Shown here one piece after another: positions 45,211-57,609 of a DNA stretch of 64,000 nucleotides. The notes below the pieces were generated by a model. It worked only from the letters and a program-made list of their open reading frames with translations. It made no database searches and had not been told where the DNA came from. The stretch lies in assembly GCA_029959085.1 (NCBI GenBank), contig JARWIR010000010.1, positions 31,054,731-31,118,730 on the forward strand, read 5' to 3'. The position numbers and the translations under genes are program-made. The number at the start of each line of letters is the position of its first letter. The first letter of the stretch is position 1. Origin of the DNA: Nemophila menziesii. Its lineage: Eukaryota; Streptophyta; Magnoliopsida; Boraginales; Hydrophyllaceae.

Positions 45211-46958
45211 TGGTACATTATCCCTTTGGAGACATCGTTTTAGGTGTATAATTGACTTATTAGATAGACTTTTATGCATATTTTGTCATATTTCACTTTC
45301 TCCCCTTGGAATTAGACTATTTGCATTTCTAGAGCTTTTGTGCGTTAATTTGATTATTTTTAGTGCAAAGTTAGTAGGTTCTTGAATTTCATGAAAACCA
45401 ATACAAGGATGAGAAGTGAGAATTAATGTCTCAAGAGTATTTTTAGTGTGTTAGGAAGTATTTTATTCGAGTTTCTAATTTTAGAGTGCACTTTCCTATT
45501 TCTATTCTTGAATTATGGATTTATTATTATTTAAAGCATATGCGGTTTAATTATTTATTTATTGTGAAGATTTAAAAGATATATGGTAATTAATTACAGA
45601 CCAAGTCAAGTCTAAGAAGTAAAGGAAAGAAGATATACATGAAAATAAGAAGATTAAGGAAAGATATATGCAAAGAAGGAAAAGACAAAGCTGCCAAATA
45701 AATCTGAAATTCCGGCCACGTTCTAAAGACAAGCTCATAACTTAAGATTGGCTAGGCATTTGGGAGAATTGTCTGGACCAATGGATAGATCTTTCCGAGA
45801 CAAGTGGTTTAGACTATTGGAACGCGTCAAACGGATAAGTATAGAAGGAGATATGACCAAAACAAATCAGAAGCAAAATCTTACCTTTCCTAGATTTTAG
45901 GGCTACGAATTAAAGAGTTCTTGACTTGTCTTTCACTCCAAGTAAAAACAAATTAGGGCTTTCTAACACCTATAAATACACCCCTTAGCCTCCTCTTTAC
46001 ACACACTTCAGAGAATTACACACGAGGCTTAAGGTTTTCAAGTCAGAGCAAGAAGGCGGAGGAGAAGGTAGAGCTGGATGAATTCTGCTCTTCCATCAAC
46101 AGTCATCCAACCCTTTAGGTTATCAATTTATTTTCTCTAATTGACTATGAATTCCTTTTATTTATTTTCAGTTTTTAATTCCGTTATGAACTAATTTCTT
46201 TAGTACTTGAGAATCGCTACATGGGTTGAACCAATTCTATTTAATTTATGTTTTCTGAATTTGGGATTAAAGATTTAAATTAGACTAGGTATTTTGTGGG
46301 GTTACTATTATTTTGTTTTAATCACTAATTTTGAAGTCATGAATCAAAATTGGCTCATAGTAATTAAGTTATTCACTTTGGTGGGGAACTGATCGCCTTG
46401 ACGGGGAGTTTAATTACAGACTTAGATAATAGACGTGTAGTATTCGTTATTGACCCTGATGGGCTTAACTAACCATGCAGCCAATGAGGTAAATTATGAT
46501 TCATCTGAAAGTAGCTTATAATCGCCCTGACGGGGTTTGTAATACCGTAGGATAGCTCCTAAGTCCACCCTGACGGGGGTTAGGAGATATTAGAGTCCTG
46601 ACTAGCACAATAATACCAGTTTAGCCCTTAAACAGAAGCATTAATTAGATTGGTTAGGTGAAACCCTTGTGAGGATCAAGTACTCTTTCTCTTCTGAAGT
46701 TTAAATCTCTTTTACTTGCTTTATTTTATTTCCGTAATTTATTTTCTTGCATCTTTAAATTTATAAAAACAAAACAAAAATTTTTATTTTGTTTTTCTGT
46801 CAAGCAATTACTACTACTATCTAATTAATACTAGAGTTATACCTAATCCGTCCCTGAGAATGAACTTGATTATCATATATTACTTGGGACAACTGTACAC
46901 TTGCAGTTATGGTTCCTCTATTTATCTTTATTATTTTCTAACACACCTGTACCCACCA
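45211..46958 (+). repeat. 5' LTR of the gag-protease element
   Basis: Lacks the first arm of the terminal inverted repeat; alignment with the 3' LTR starts at about 45216. TATA box 45971-45978; hairpin CTCCTAA / TTAGGAG at 46556-46586; ends ACCCACCA. Confidence 0.85.
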
Positions 46959-46964
46959 AGTTTT

Positions 46965-46981
46965 TGGTGCCGCTGCCGGGA
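46965..46981 (+). promoter_or_regulatory. Primer-binding site (tRNA-Asp type, two changes)
   Basis: TGGTGCCGCTGCCGGGA, seven bases after the LTR end; compare the intact site at 32662. Confidence 0.8.
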
Positions 46982-47098
46982 ACGGTAGCGTGTGACCCCG
47001 GTGTTAATCTTTAGTAGTTCAATTGTTAATTTTTATTATTTTTCAGTTTTACGCTTTTCTTTGTCTAGTTCCTTCTTAGGTTTTTACAGGTTAGGTGC

Positions 47099-48216
47099 AT
47101 GCTCTTGGATCCCGAGAAACTAGTCCGAGCTAAGAACAAGAGAGACAGGGAAACAAAAGAAAAAGCAAGGTTGGAAGCAGAAATAGAAGATTTAAATGCT
47201 CAAGATCCCGCGATTTAGTTAGATGAAAACGGTCTTCCGATAGTTCCACTAGTACTACCAGTTCCACCAGTACTACCAGTTCCACCAGTAGGAGTCCAGT
47301 TACCAATTCCTCCCGGAGGTCAAGAACCAATCAATAATAATGGTGTAGGACTTCAAGATGATTGGCCGCGACTCTTCCCAACGAATAACCATAGACCTTT
47401 CCGTTTACCACCACTAGGACTCCGTCCTCCTGCAATTCAACGAGTTCGATTCAGACCAGACACGAGTATGATTAATCAGTTTACAAGAATTGGACAGTAT
47501 AGTGGTGCAGCTAAAGAAGATCCTATTCGAGTTGTTTATAAGTTCATGCAAATCTATGATGCATATATCACCCCTGGAGTAACCCAAGAACAGATGTACG
47601 TTCATATGTTTCCATTTTTCCTCATCGGAGGAGAGAGTGAGTGGTATGATCAGCAGCTACACGATGAGATTTTGAATTGGGATCAACTTCAGACAGCGAT
47701 TTTCGACATATACTATCCTCAAAGTGTTCGACTTAGTGGACAACTTGATGTTGTAAGTTTCCGCCAGGAACAATGAGAAACTGTAGGAGTTGCTTGGACT
47801 CGTTTCCAATCTTTGCCCATTACATCGGTAATCCATTGAATTACAGCTTGGAATATTTTATCGTAGTCTGAATGAAGCTTCCAAGGATAAGGTAGATACT
47901 ATGTGCCAAGGTGGTCTTATGATGGTTACTGTGAATTAAGCTTTGGCTATTATATCTAGAATTGTGAAGAACGAGATGAGTTGGAAACCATCGAGATCAC
48001 CAGTTCGAGTTTCATAAAAAGGTACTTTAAATGTAGACACAGAAGCTGCCTTGAATGCGAAAATTGCCGCTCTAGAGAACAAGATTAAACAACTACCTGT
48101 TTCTGAAAGGAGAGCTAATATTCAAGTGGTACAAGAACCAAAATTATGTCCTAAGTGTGATGCAATTGATCATACGTGGGAAGATTGTCCTCATAATCCA
48201 AGATCAGTATGCTTCA
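47099..48216 (+). pseudogene. Gypsy gag, N-terminal and zinc-knuckle part
   Basis: Starts at the ATG at 47099 and stays in one frame to 47776 with an in-frame TAG near 47216. It holds a Pro/Val repeat (VPPVLPVPPV) and the retrotransposon gag core (QYSGAAKEDPIRVVYKFMQI, then a WYDQQL motif). A TGA at 47774-47776 and further breaks follow. A CCHC knuckle of form C-x2-C-x4-H-x4-C lies at 48147-48188 (CPKCDAIDHTWEDC). Gag would build the particle and bind genomic RNA; this copy cannot make it whole. Confidence 0.85.
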
Positions 48217-48223
48217 TCAATAA

Positions 48224-49201
48224 TTGAACAATTATTCAACTAGTCAAGGATATGGTAATCAGTATAAGAATAATCCAGAAACTTATCAATCGAGGCCCCA
48301 AGGAAACTATTATCAAAATCAATATCAGGGAGGTCAAGTTCAACATGATGCTTATACAGAGACTCTCGCTCAGAAAGCACTCCCTGCTCATCCTCAAGAA
48401 GGTGCAATTACTGGAATGAACCAGCTGTCATCTAGGATAGAAGAACAACTGAGCCAATTCATGCGAAAATCTAATCAAAAGGCAATACACCTAGAAGAAC
48501 ATTTTCACGCACTTGTGGACATAGCAAGGAAAAGTAACCAAGAGAAGCAAGAGACCAATATAAAGGTAAATGAACAAGCAGTTGCGTTTAAAATTCTTGA
48601 AAAACAAGTGTCTCAGTTGGAAAAACAAATATATCAGCGTCCCCAAGGACAACTCCCAAGTAACATTGAAGTACCGAAACGATACGAAGATTGTAATGCT
48701 ATCTCACTCAGAAGTGGCAACCAATTGCAACCACCACCTTTTCCGGTAATGAAAGAGAAAGAAACAACAGTGAAGGAGAAAACGGTGGAAGGTGTGGTTG
48801 AGAAAGAGAGTGAACCGGAAGTAGAGGAGGTGGACGTTGATAAAATTCCAAAGAAGCCAAAGAAGAAAGATATAGTGGTAGAAGTGAGCCGTCCTCCTCC
48901 ACCATTCCCTTCCAGAGTTCAGAAAAAAGGAGATACGACTGAATATGAAAGATTCATGAATATGGTGAGTAAACTCAATATTAATATACCTTTCTTAGAA
49001 GCCATCAAGGGGGTACCAAAATATTTGAAATTCCTAAAAAGAGCTCTCACCACCAAACACTGGTATCTTGAGAATGAAATGATAGGCTTGCCAGAAGAGT
49101 GCAGTGCGATATGCCAGAGTAACTTACCACCGATTTTACTTGATCCTGGAAGTTTTACGATCCCGGTTTCTATTGGTACTGAGTGGCAAGGGAAAGCTTA
49201 A
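48224..49201 (+). pseudogene. Gypsy gag C-terminal part leading into protease
   Basis: 325 open codons: a Gln/Asn/Tyr-rich start, helical middle, NAISLRSGNQLQPPPFP, an acidic/Lys-rich stretch, RPPPPFPSRVQKK and a conserved PKYLKFLKRAL...GLPEECSAIC block that precedes the protease in this clade. The frame is closed by a TAA exactly at the residue before CDLGASINLMP; otherwise it would read straight into the protease. Parallel to 61392-62105 on the minus strand. Confidence 0.85.
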
Positions 49202-49455
49202 TGTGATTTGGGAGCGAGTATTAATCTTATGCCCAAAACAATTTTTGAAAAGTTGAAGATAGGAAACGCAAGATCAACCTCTATGGTCTTGCAAATGGCT
49301 GACAGATCCCTCGTGCATACGGAGGGAAGAATAGAAGATGTCCTCTTCAAGGCAAGTACTTAAATTTTTCCTGTTGATTTTGTTATACTTGATTACAACA
49401 CGGACAGGAATGTCCCCATTATTTTGGGAAGACCATTCCTAGCCACGGGGGCGTA
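49202..49455 (+). pseudogene. Retroviral-type aspartic protease remnant
   Basis: CDLGASINLMP carries the D-L-G-A form of the active site seen in this clade of plant gypsy elements. A second stop follows in the middle, then the conserved [12 protein letters not shown] flap-end motif and a one-base frameshift. It would process the polyprotein if whole. Confidence 0.82.
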
Positions 49456-49898
49456 CTCTTATTGATGTAGAGAATGGAGAAATGATTATGCGTATCCAAG
49501 ACGAGGAGGTGAAATTCAATGTGTTTAGGCCAATAAAGTTTCCAGATTCCAAGGAGAATTGCTTCCGGATAGATGTGATTGAACAAGAAGGAAAAGGGGA
49601 AACCTTAGGAATGGAGGAAAGAGAGCTCCGAAAGAAACCACCTAATAAAAATCCTCCATATCTTAAGGAAAATCCACACCTTGACCATGCGAAGAAGAAA
49701 GAAAAGGTGCATGCTATGAAGGTTCCAAAAGAACCTAAGAAAGAAAGAAAGAAGAAGAAGTTCAGTGTAGACGAAGAGGTCGCAATAAAGAAGCTTGATC
49801 CTCCCAAAAAAGCGTGCGAAGGCAAGAGTTCTTGGCAAGGACCTTTCATGGTCACAGAGGTTATCTCGAATCAACTAGTGATAATAAAAGCTAAGTGA
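49456..49898 (+). pseudogene. Protease tail fused to integrase C-terminus (RT-IN deleted)
   Basis: The frame starts with [21 protein letters not shown], the segment after the protease (compare 61100-60990, minus strand), followed by a Lys-rich linker. It ends SSWQGPFMVTEVISNQLVI, which resembles the integrase C-terminal region next to the end of pol. Reverse transcriptase, RNase H and the integrase core are missing between them. A Lys/Glu-rich bridge marks the deletion join. Confidence 0.78.
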
Positions 49899-52601
49899 TG
49901 CAAATTCCGTGTAGCAAACGTTGATAACCTCACTCACTGCTGGATAGGTTATGTTAAAAAGTGATTTATGAGGTAACACATCGAGCTTAACGACGTTAAA
50001 CAAAAGCCATTTCATTGTATATTAGTTTATTTCTTTATTTTTTTCAATTCCTAATGTATAATTCTAAGTAATTTTCGAGTCTTAGTGTCGACTTTTAAAA
50101 GAAATGAGAAAGGTAGTGTGTTAATGGTGCTTGAATTGAGTTTGGGGTGCTGAGAAACGTAAGAGGGAAAAATCTGCTGCACTGGTCGGCTAGCCGGTCC
50201 TATCACCGGTATGCCGGTGAAGGAAAACACGTGCCTCGGGGTGCTCGACTCGGGTATCTTGACGGAGCGCGATTCTACGAAAAACAGCGCACCGGTATGC
50301 CGGTAAACACCGCCGGTATAACGGCGCCCAAGAACACGTGGCCTCGGGTAGTGGATTCGGGTTCAAGACAGAAAGGTACAAAAGGCTAACCTCCAGCACC
50401 GGTATGCCGGCGATTCCACCGGTATGCCGGCGCGATGGCGGTTTTGAAGTGTTTTTATTTCAATTCCACTTCTTACTGTATCAAGAAGTAACCCTAGCCT
50501 CTTCAAAAACGAATTTTTCAGACCCTAACCCTTTATATACCTGAACAAACACCATTAAAACACCCAAGAACATTAAATTCTTCCTCCTATTCCATTCCAA
50601 ACACACATCCAACAACACAATCCTTCAAGAAAATCAAGAAATCTTCTCCTTTAACATTAAGCCTCTTCATCAAAGCTTCAATCCTATTCATTAAACCTTC
50701 CCCAATCCACTACATATTCATTACCCATCTCATATAACACCATAATCCTTCCTTACAAATTCTAAAAACATCAAATTTCAAAACTCTTCTCTAGTATTTG
50801 ATTATTTGAAGTTTTGAGTTTGGGGTTCATTGAGATGACGAAGATTGGGAGGTCAAGAATACCATGAAGAGGAAGAAGAAGTCGAAGAACCTTGTATTAC
50901 TTTTGGGGTTGAAAGATGTAGTTGAAAGAATGAAAATTTGGAGGATAATGAAAATGTGTTCACAACCATAGGAAAAGTCACAACAGAGTGGAGCTTATGC
51001 AAAACATAGTACGTGGAGTGAGCAATGTTCAACATGCCAAACACGCAACACAAGGAGCTCAACCTACACGCAACCATGGAAACCAGCTTCGTGCTAGTTC
51101 AGATACCTTTTCCTATCCTTTTCTCATTTGTTTTCTTTGTTTTATATGTTTATCTGCTTTATTGAGTCTTTTTCGAGTCATGGGGACACGACTCACTTTT
51201 GAGTTTGGGGTGGGGTTCGTCGCCTCATCCCAATTTTATGGTTTTTACTGCTTTTTCAAAAATTTAAAAATCAAATAAAAATTAGTTTAAGGGTTGCGTT
51301 GACTGTAGAATATTTTAAATGCCCCCATAAAGCATGATGTTTATGAATTTATGATAGAAAATAGTTGACTTTAGGAGTTAGTGTAAAACGCACTTTGATT
51401 GCATGCAAATATGAGATAATTGATATAAAGAATTAATGAACAATGCAAAAGAAGTAAACTTGTGCTTAAGGATAATGAGTGATTTGTAGAACGTGAGATC
51501 TGAATGAGTAGAGAACCCGCTTAGGTATGAACTAGAGGCAAGCTGTGTAGATAGGAAAATGATAGAGGCAGTTCTTTTGTTAGCCCTTTGAATCCTTTTT
51601 GGCCTTCTATCCCTGAATTAATTATATCCTTCTTAGCCAAATTTTTAGCCTTTAAGCCTTTCTTTTGTCTCCACATTTTAAGCCAATATCCCTTTAGATT
51701 GTTAGGCATGACCATATGACCCGCACTTGAATCACGATCCTGAGATTTCCTGTCTTGAGCTTGAGTTTGGGGTGATGGGTCCACTATATGGGAATTTACA
51801 TTGGGTTGGGATTTTTGAGCTTATCAATTGTGCACTATTCTATATTTTGATGATGATTCACAGGTTTATTATATTGTAACCCTTTGTCAAGGTAAGAGTA
51901 AAGGAAAAAAAGAAAAAAAGAAAAAATATGAAAAGCAATGAAAAAAAATATAATCTTGAATGAAAAATAGCATGATATCTCAACATCAAAGTGAGATTCA
52001 TGACTATACAAAAGAAAAGAAAAATTTCGTATGAAAAGAATATATATTTGGACCGGCAAAGAGGAAATTTTTAGGTGAATCATCTTTAGTGCTTATTGGG
52101 TTAATTTGTGGATGCTACAATAGCGCGTCAATTGGGTTGAGGGAGAACGATATTCGAGTGTAAACTCAAGCTCTTGGACAGTTTTTTAATGGTAAGTGAG
52201 GAGAAAGCCAAAAGCTCACTTCAAATTTACCAAATATACATACCATACCGTCCCTAAGCCGATATTAAAACCGTAAAGACCTCGTGATTCCTAGATACAC
52301 AGTGGTTAATAGGGAGTATGCTAAGTGGAGCGTTCAAAGAAAGTAAGGATCGAGGAACACCCTATAGCCACCATCTTGAGATAAGTAATAAGCGTAACCT
52401 TCTAGCATTGTGAATTTAATTTTGGATTGATATTATTTTGTGTTTGATTTTGCAAGATATGTGTATGTGTATATTAATTCTTAGAAGATACTATATGAGA
52501 TTTATTTTAAGCTGTGCTTTGGGAATATTTTCCAGATACTACCTTTTGCGTTCACCTAAAAGGGCCTTTGTTTTAATTTTACTTTTTCGGGACGACAAAG
52601 G
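49899..52601 (+). other. 3' non-coding domain of the gag-protease element
   Basis: No credible gene. Parallels 34090-36808: paired palindromes at 50186-50430, then TTGAGTTTGGGGT motifs at 50136, 50813, 51198 and 51761. Confidence 0.7.
50186..50430 (+). repeat. Three pairs of CCGGTATGCCGG-type palindromes
   Basis: Pairs at 50186/50206, 50292/50313 and 50399/50419; spacing within pairs 20, 21 and 20 bp, between pairs 106 and 107 bp. Members: TCGGCTAGCCGG, CCGGTATGCCGG (four copies) and CCGGTATAACGG. Confidence 0.9.
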
Positions 52602-52617
52602 TTTGAGTTTGGGGTCT
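52602..52617 (+). promoter_or_regulatory. Polypurine tract of the gag-protease element
   Basis: TTTGAGTTTGGGGTCT directly before the 3' LTR, identical to 36809-36824. Confidence 0.7.
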
Positions 52618-54384
52618 TGATGTCTCCCTATTTGATCTAAATATTATCCAATTGGAGACATCGGTTTAGGTGAATAATTGAATTATTAGATAGACTTTTA
52701 TGCATATTTTGTCATATTGCACTTTCTCCCCTTGGAATTAGACTATTTGCATTTTTAGAGCTTTTGTTCGTTAATTTGATTATTTTTAGTGCAAAGTTAG
52801 TAGGTTCTTGAATTTCATGAAAACCAATACAAGGATGAGAAGTGAGAATTAAAGTCTCAAGAGTATTTTTAGTGTGTTAGGAAGTATTTTATTCGAGTTT
52901 CTAATTTTAGAGTGCACTTTTTTATTTATATTCTTGAATTATGGATTTATTATTATTTAAAGCATATGCGGTTTAATTATTTATTTATTGTGAAACTTTA
53001 AAAGATATATGGTAATTAATTACAGACCAAGTCAAGTCTAAGAAGTAAAGGAAAGAATATTTACATGGAAATAAGAAGATTAAAGAAGGATATATGCAAA
53101 GAATGGAAAAGATAAAGCTGCCAAATAAATATGAAATTCCAGTCATGTTCTAAAGACGAGCTCATGACTTAATATTGGCTAGGAATTTGGGAGAATGGTC
53201 TAGACCAATGGATAGATATTTCCAAGACAAGTGGTTTCGACTATTGGAACGCGTCAAACGAATAAGTATTGAAGGAGATATTACCAAAATAAATCAGCAG
53301 CAGAATCTTACATTTCCTAGATTTTAGGGCTACGAATTAAAGAGTTCTTGAGTTGTCTTCCACTCCAAGTAAAAAAGAATTAGGGCTTTCTAACACCTCT
53401 AAATACACCCCTTAGCCTCCTATTTACACACACTTCAGAGAATTACACAAGAGGCTTAAGGTTTTCAAGGCAGAGCAAGAAGGCGGAGGAGAAGGTAGAG
53501 CTGGAGGAATTCTGTTCTTCCATCAACAGTCATCTAACCCTTTAGGTTATCAATTTATTTTATGTAATTGACTATGAATTCCTTTTATTTATTTTCAGTT
53601 TTTACTTCCGTTATGAACTAATTTCTTTAGTACTTGAGAACCGCTACATGGGTTGAACCCAATTCTATTTAATTTATGTTTTCTTAATTTTGGATTTAAT
53701 GATTTAAATTAGACTAGGTATTTTGTGTTGACTATTATTTTGTTTTAATCACTAATTTTGAAGTCATGAATCAAACTTAGCTCATAGTAATTAAGCTATT
53801 CACTTTGGTGGGGAAGTGATCGCCTTGACGGGGGGTTTATTTCAGACTTAGATAATAGACACGTTGTATTCGTTATTGACCCTGACGGGCTTAACTAACC
53901 ATGCAGCCAATGAGGTAAATTATTATTCATCTGAAAGTATTTTATAATCGCCCTGACGGGGTTTATAATACCGAAGGATAGCTCCTAAGTCTACCCTGAC
54001 GGGGGTTAGGAGATATTAGAGTCCCGACTAGCACAATAATACCAGTTTAGCCCTTAAACAGAAGCATTAATTAGATAGGTTAGGTGAAACCCTTGCGAGG
54101 ATCAAGTACTCTTTCTCTTCTGAAGTTTAAATCTCTTTTACTTGCTTTAATTTATTTCCGCAATTTATTTTCTTTCATCTTTAAATTTATAAAAAAGAAC
54201 AAAAATCTTTATTTTATTTCTCTGTCAAGCATTACAACTACTATCTGATTAATACTAGAGTTATACCTAATCTGTCCTTGAGAATGAACTTGATTATCAT
54301 ATATTACTTGGGACAACTGTACACTTGTAGTTACTGGTTCCTCTATTTTGTCTTTATTATTTTCTAACACACCTGGACCCACCA
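52618..54384 (+). repeat. 3' LTR of the gag-protease element
   Basis: 1767 bp, TGATGTCTCC...ACCCACCA. Terminal inverted repeat complete except the last base; TATA box mutated (TCTAAATA near 53398); hairpin CTCCTAA / TTAGGAG at 53982-54012. Confidence 0.88.
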
Positions 54385-54943
54385 CTAGGTAATAGCCGTT
54401 GGTATTCGCCAATGAACTTGACAGACTTGACTAACCAATAGCCAATTGGGTAAGAGACTATAACCATTCGAAAGTAGGTATAATCGCCCTGACTGGGTTT
54501 ATAATACAGTTGGATAGCTCCTAAGTCCACCCTGATGTAGGTTATGATATTATAGAGTCCCGACTAATACATAAATACCAATTTATTCCTTAAACGGAAG
54601 CCTTAATTATATAAATATAGGTAGATCCCTTGTGTGACTCAGGTACCATTCTCACCTTGCGTCTACCAATTTTTACTTTCAGTATTTTATTTCAGTTACT
54701 CATTTTAGCACTTATTTTCTTGCATCATTAGTTCATAAACAAAACCAAACAAAAATATTTATCCATTTACTTTTCTTGTCACATAACCATTTATCTTCAC
54801 TTATTGCGTAACATTCTAAGTCATATCCATTTGTCCCAGAGATCGAAATCCCGTTTATCGGATATTACTTGGACGACCCGTACACTTGCGTCACGTGTCT
54901 TTCTTTTTAGGGGTGTTATTTTATAACACACCAGGAGACACCA
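54385..54943 (+). mobile_element. 3' part of another forward gypsy LTR
   Basis: Starts mid-LTR (CTAGGTAATAG, equivalent to about 44780 in the LTR at 43911) and ends ACACCA at 54943. The hairpin is degraded (CTCCTAA / TTATGAT). Confidence 0.75.
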
Positions 54944-56269
54944 ATCGAAAAAATAACTAACTAAACTAAAGACAGAAAATTAAATAAGAGAAATAAAGAG
55001 TATGAGAGTTTAGCTCGAGATATAGCAAGTAATCCCCACTAGCCTTGTTATTCTAATCATGTAAGGGCGAATTATGTAGAATTGCAATAACAGGGATTCT
55101 AAATTCCTCCCTACCTCCGTCAGGGTGGATTAGGGTGGAAACCTCACAATCACGAGGGGACTTAAATAGGGTGCTCTTACGCCACTAGGTTCCTAAATGA
55201 GATTGGCCTTCTAATGATGATTGGTGGTTAAATCGTACCCTAATGGTTATCTAGTTAGGTAAGCCCGTCAGGATCAGTACCACACACTAGAAGTTTATGT
55301 AGTTTTTCAATAATTAGACACCCCTTCCGGGTGACCATTTAACTACTATTAAGGTAATCCTATACACAGGCCCTCGTAAGGAAAACAGACAATAAGTCAA
55401 AGCACATAAAACATTGAATAAAAGATGAATTCAATTTAAATACAATGGCATCCCAAATTAAAGTAGATGTAAAACAAGTCTAGGGTTCATACCCATATGC
55501 TAAATCTCAAGCTAAAGTAAATTTAGTTCATACTAGATAAAGAAAAGAAAACAGTTACAAATTTGAAGGCTTGTAAAGACATAATGTAGTGTTTAGCTCC
55601 TTCCAGACTTCTCTTCTCTTGTTGTAAGCTTCCTCTTGGCGTAAGGGTTGGCCAACGATGTGTTTCTATTAATCAAAGGGTGTATTTATAGGGTATAGGA
55701 AACCCTAAAACGTTTTCTTGGAGTGGAAGACAAGTATTGGACTTCTAGCCCAACTCAAATTTGTAACCCTGAAATATAGAAAAGGTCATAAACTGTTTCT
55801 GTTTTGCTTTGGTTGTAACTTCTTCAATACATCTCCGATTGAAGTGTTATTTATATCAAAACTGATCGCTCAGAAAGCTCTATAACTTTTCTTCAGACCA
55901 TTCTTCCAAATTCCAAGCCGTTTTTGAGTTATGATCACTTTTATGGACATAGCTGCTGGAATCCAGATTTATTCGGCAACTTTATCTTTCCTTTTGTATA
56001 TTTCCTTTCTTTATCTCCATCATTCATTATTATCTTCTTTCCCTTATATCTTAGGATTGTTTTGGCATCTAATTAATTTCCATATATCTTTAAATCTTCA
56101 CAATTAACAAACAATTAAACCCAATATGCTCTAAAAATAATAAATAATCAAATTAAGACAAGAAATATGAAAATACAATAATTCATATAAAAATCGACAT
56201 TTAATTTATTAAATACACCTAAATGATGTCTCCAACTAAGATTAAATCATCACAACTAGGGAGACATCA
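54944..56269 (-). repeat. 3' LTR of the minus-strand element, truncated
   Basis: Ends GGAGACATCA on + (LTR 5' end on minus), with the full terminal inverted repeat. The other end lacks about 250 bp relative to 63346 onward and abuts the forward LTR fragment. TATA box 55690-55683; hairpin CCCTA / TAGGG at 55109-55135. Confidence 0.8.
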
Positions 56270-56352
56270 CTAACTAAAAAGCAATTTAAACAAGGGGTGT
56301 CTCCCAAGAGCACTTTTGTTTAACGTCGTTTAGTTCGACGTGTTACTTCAGG

Positions 56353-56703
56353 TTAAGCGTGTTCTTGGAGATGTATCGTATCCTCTCCTCCGAAGTCCTC
56401 ACTATCAGTGTATAACTTTAAGCGATGACCAATTACCATGAAGGTCCTTCTCTCGGTTGGATGTTCAATTTCTATTGCGCCATGAGGTGTGACTTTCTTA
56501 ACAACATATTGTTCTCCCCAACATGATTTAAGCTTACCTGGGTAGTTTGAGAATCTTAAATTGTATAAGAGCACTTTCTGTCCTCTCTCAAACCTCTTTG
56601 GATGAATCTGATTATCATGCCATCTTTTTGTTTTCTCCTTATAGAGACGTGAATTATCATAAGCATGAATATTGAACTCGTCTAAGTCATTCAACTGCAT
56701 CAT
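56353..56703 (-). pseudogene. Gypsy integrase C-terminal domain
   Basis: 116 open codons: NSRLYKEKTKRWHDNQI, RFERGQKVLLYNLRF, GKLKSCWGEQYVV and VTPHGAIEIEH. This is the standard C-terminal region of plant gypsy integrases after the catalytic core. Separated from the core by stops. Confidence 0.88.
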
Positions 56704-56933
56704 CCTTCACTTCCCCGCTAACTCTGCATTTAGATTTAGATCTTTAATAGCCCAAAAAGCACGGGATTCAATCTCGATAGGAAGATGACAAGCTTTGCAT
56801 AGACCATGCAGTATGGAGATGCCCCAACTGGCGTTTTAAATGATGTTTTGTAAGCCTAGAGAGCATCATCTAGTTTTAATGACCAGTCCTTCCTCGTTTT
56901 GTTTACGGTCTTCTCTAGATTATATTTGATCTC

Positions 56934-57284
56934 TCAGTTAGAGACCTTGGCTTGACCATTAGTTTGGGGATGATAACCTATTGATGTACGGTGTCTCACC
57001 CCCAACTTACGAAAGTCAGCTCTCAACTGAAAATTTATAAAGTGGGAACCTTTATCACAAATGAGAACACATGGTGTACCATGTATTGAAAAGATATAAG
57101 ATTTGAGGATCAAAATTACTGTCTTGGCATCGTTCTTTGGTGTTTCCACTGCTTCTACCCACTTTGATACATAATGTATTGCTAGCAAAATATAAAGATT
57201 TCCATGGGAAGAGATTAAAGGTCCCATGAAATCTATACCCCATACATCAAAGATTTCTACTTCTAAAACATTGTTGAGTGGCAT
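56934..57284 (-). pseudogene. Gypsy integrase catalytic core, catalytic Glu lost
   Basis: WGIDFMGPLISSHGN holds the first Asp and LICDKGSHF the second. The third catalytic residue is changed: HPQTNGQAKVSN has Lys where the family has Glu. With that change strand transfer is not expected even if the frame were whole. The final part of the domain runs into stops. Confidence 0.9.
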
Positions 57285-57303
57285 CTCGTATCTTTTAGAT
57301 ATG

Positions 57304-57609
57304 TTACCAGTGAATTGGCATCTTTGACAAGTCTGGATGAATTGATGAAAATCTTTGTGTAGGGTGGGCCATAGAATCCGGATTGAAGAATTTTAGCTGC
57401 GGTCTTATCGCCCTTGAAGTAGCCACCATATGGCGAACCATGGCAGCTTGCAATGATTTTTCTTGTTTCGACCTCATGGACGCATCTTCTAATAACTTGG
57501 TCACTGCAAACTTTGAAGAGGTAGGGCTCATCCCAAGAGATTTTCTTGCTCTATTGCTTAGCCTCTTTCGGTGTTGTGGGTTGAAATACGTAGGGAATAC
57601 ACCACTCAC
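57304..57609 (-). pseudogene. Integrase H2C2 zinc-finger region, frame-disrupted
   Basis: The longest open frame here is not the coding one. In another minus-strand frame, short blocks match the integrase zinc-finger segment (a CHGSPYGGYF-like block, GDKTAAKILQSGF, then a Cys-containing CQRC-like end near the core). One or more frameshifts lie in it. Confidence 0.65.

Larger units (their letters stand above)
45211..54384 (+). mobile_element. Gypsy element with gag-protease but no RT or integrase core
   Basis: 5' LTR, primer-binding site, gag, protease, a remnant of the integrase C-terminus, a 2.7-kb 3' non-coding domain, polypurine tract and 3' LTR. The pol genes between protease and integrase tail are deleted. 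The 5' LTR lacks its first ~25 bp, and no matching target duplication was found, so the left boundary has been rearranged. Confidence 0.88.

Noticed and set aside
45125..45385. 86-codon open frame on +
   Set aside because: It spans the junction of two LTRs and has no conserved counterpart in other LTR copies.
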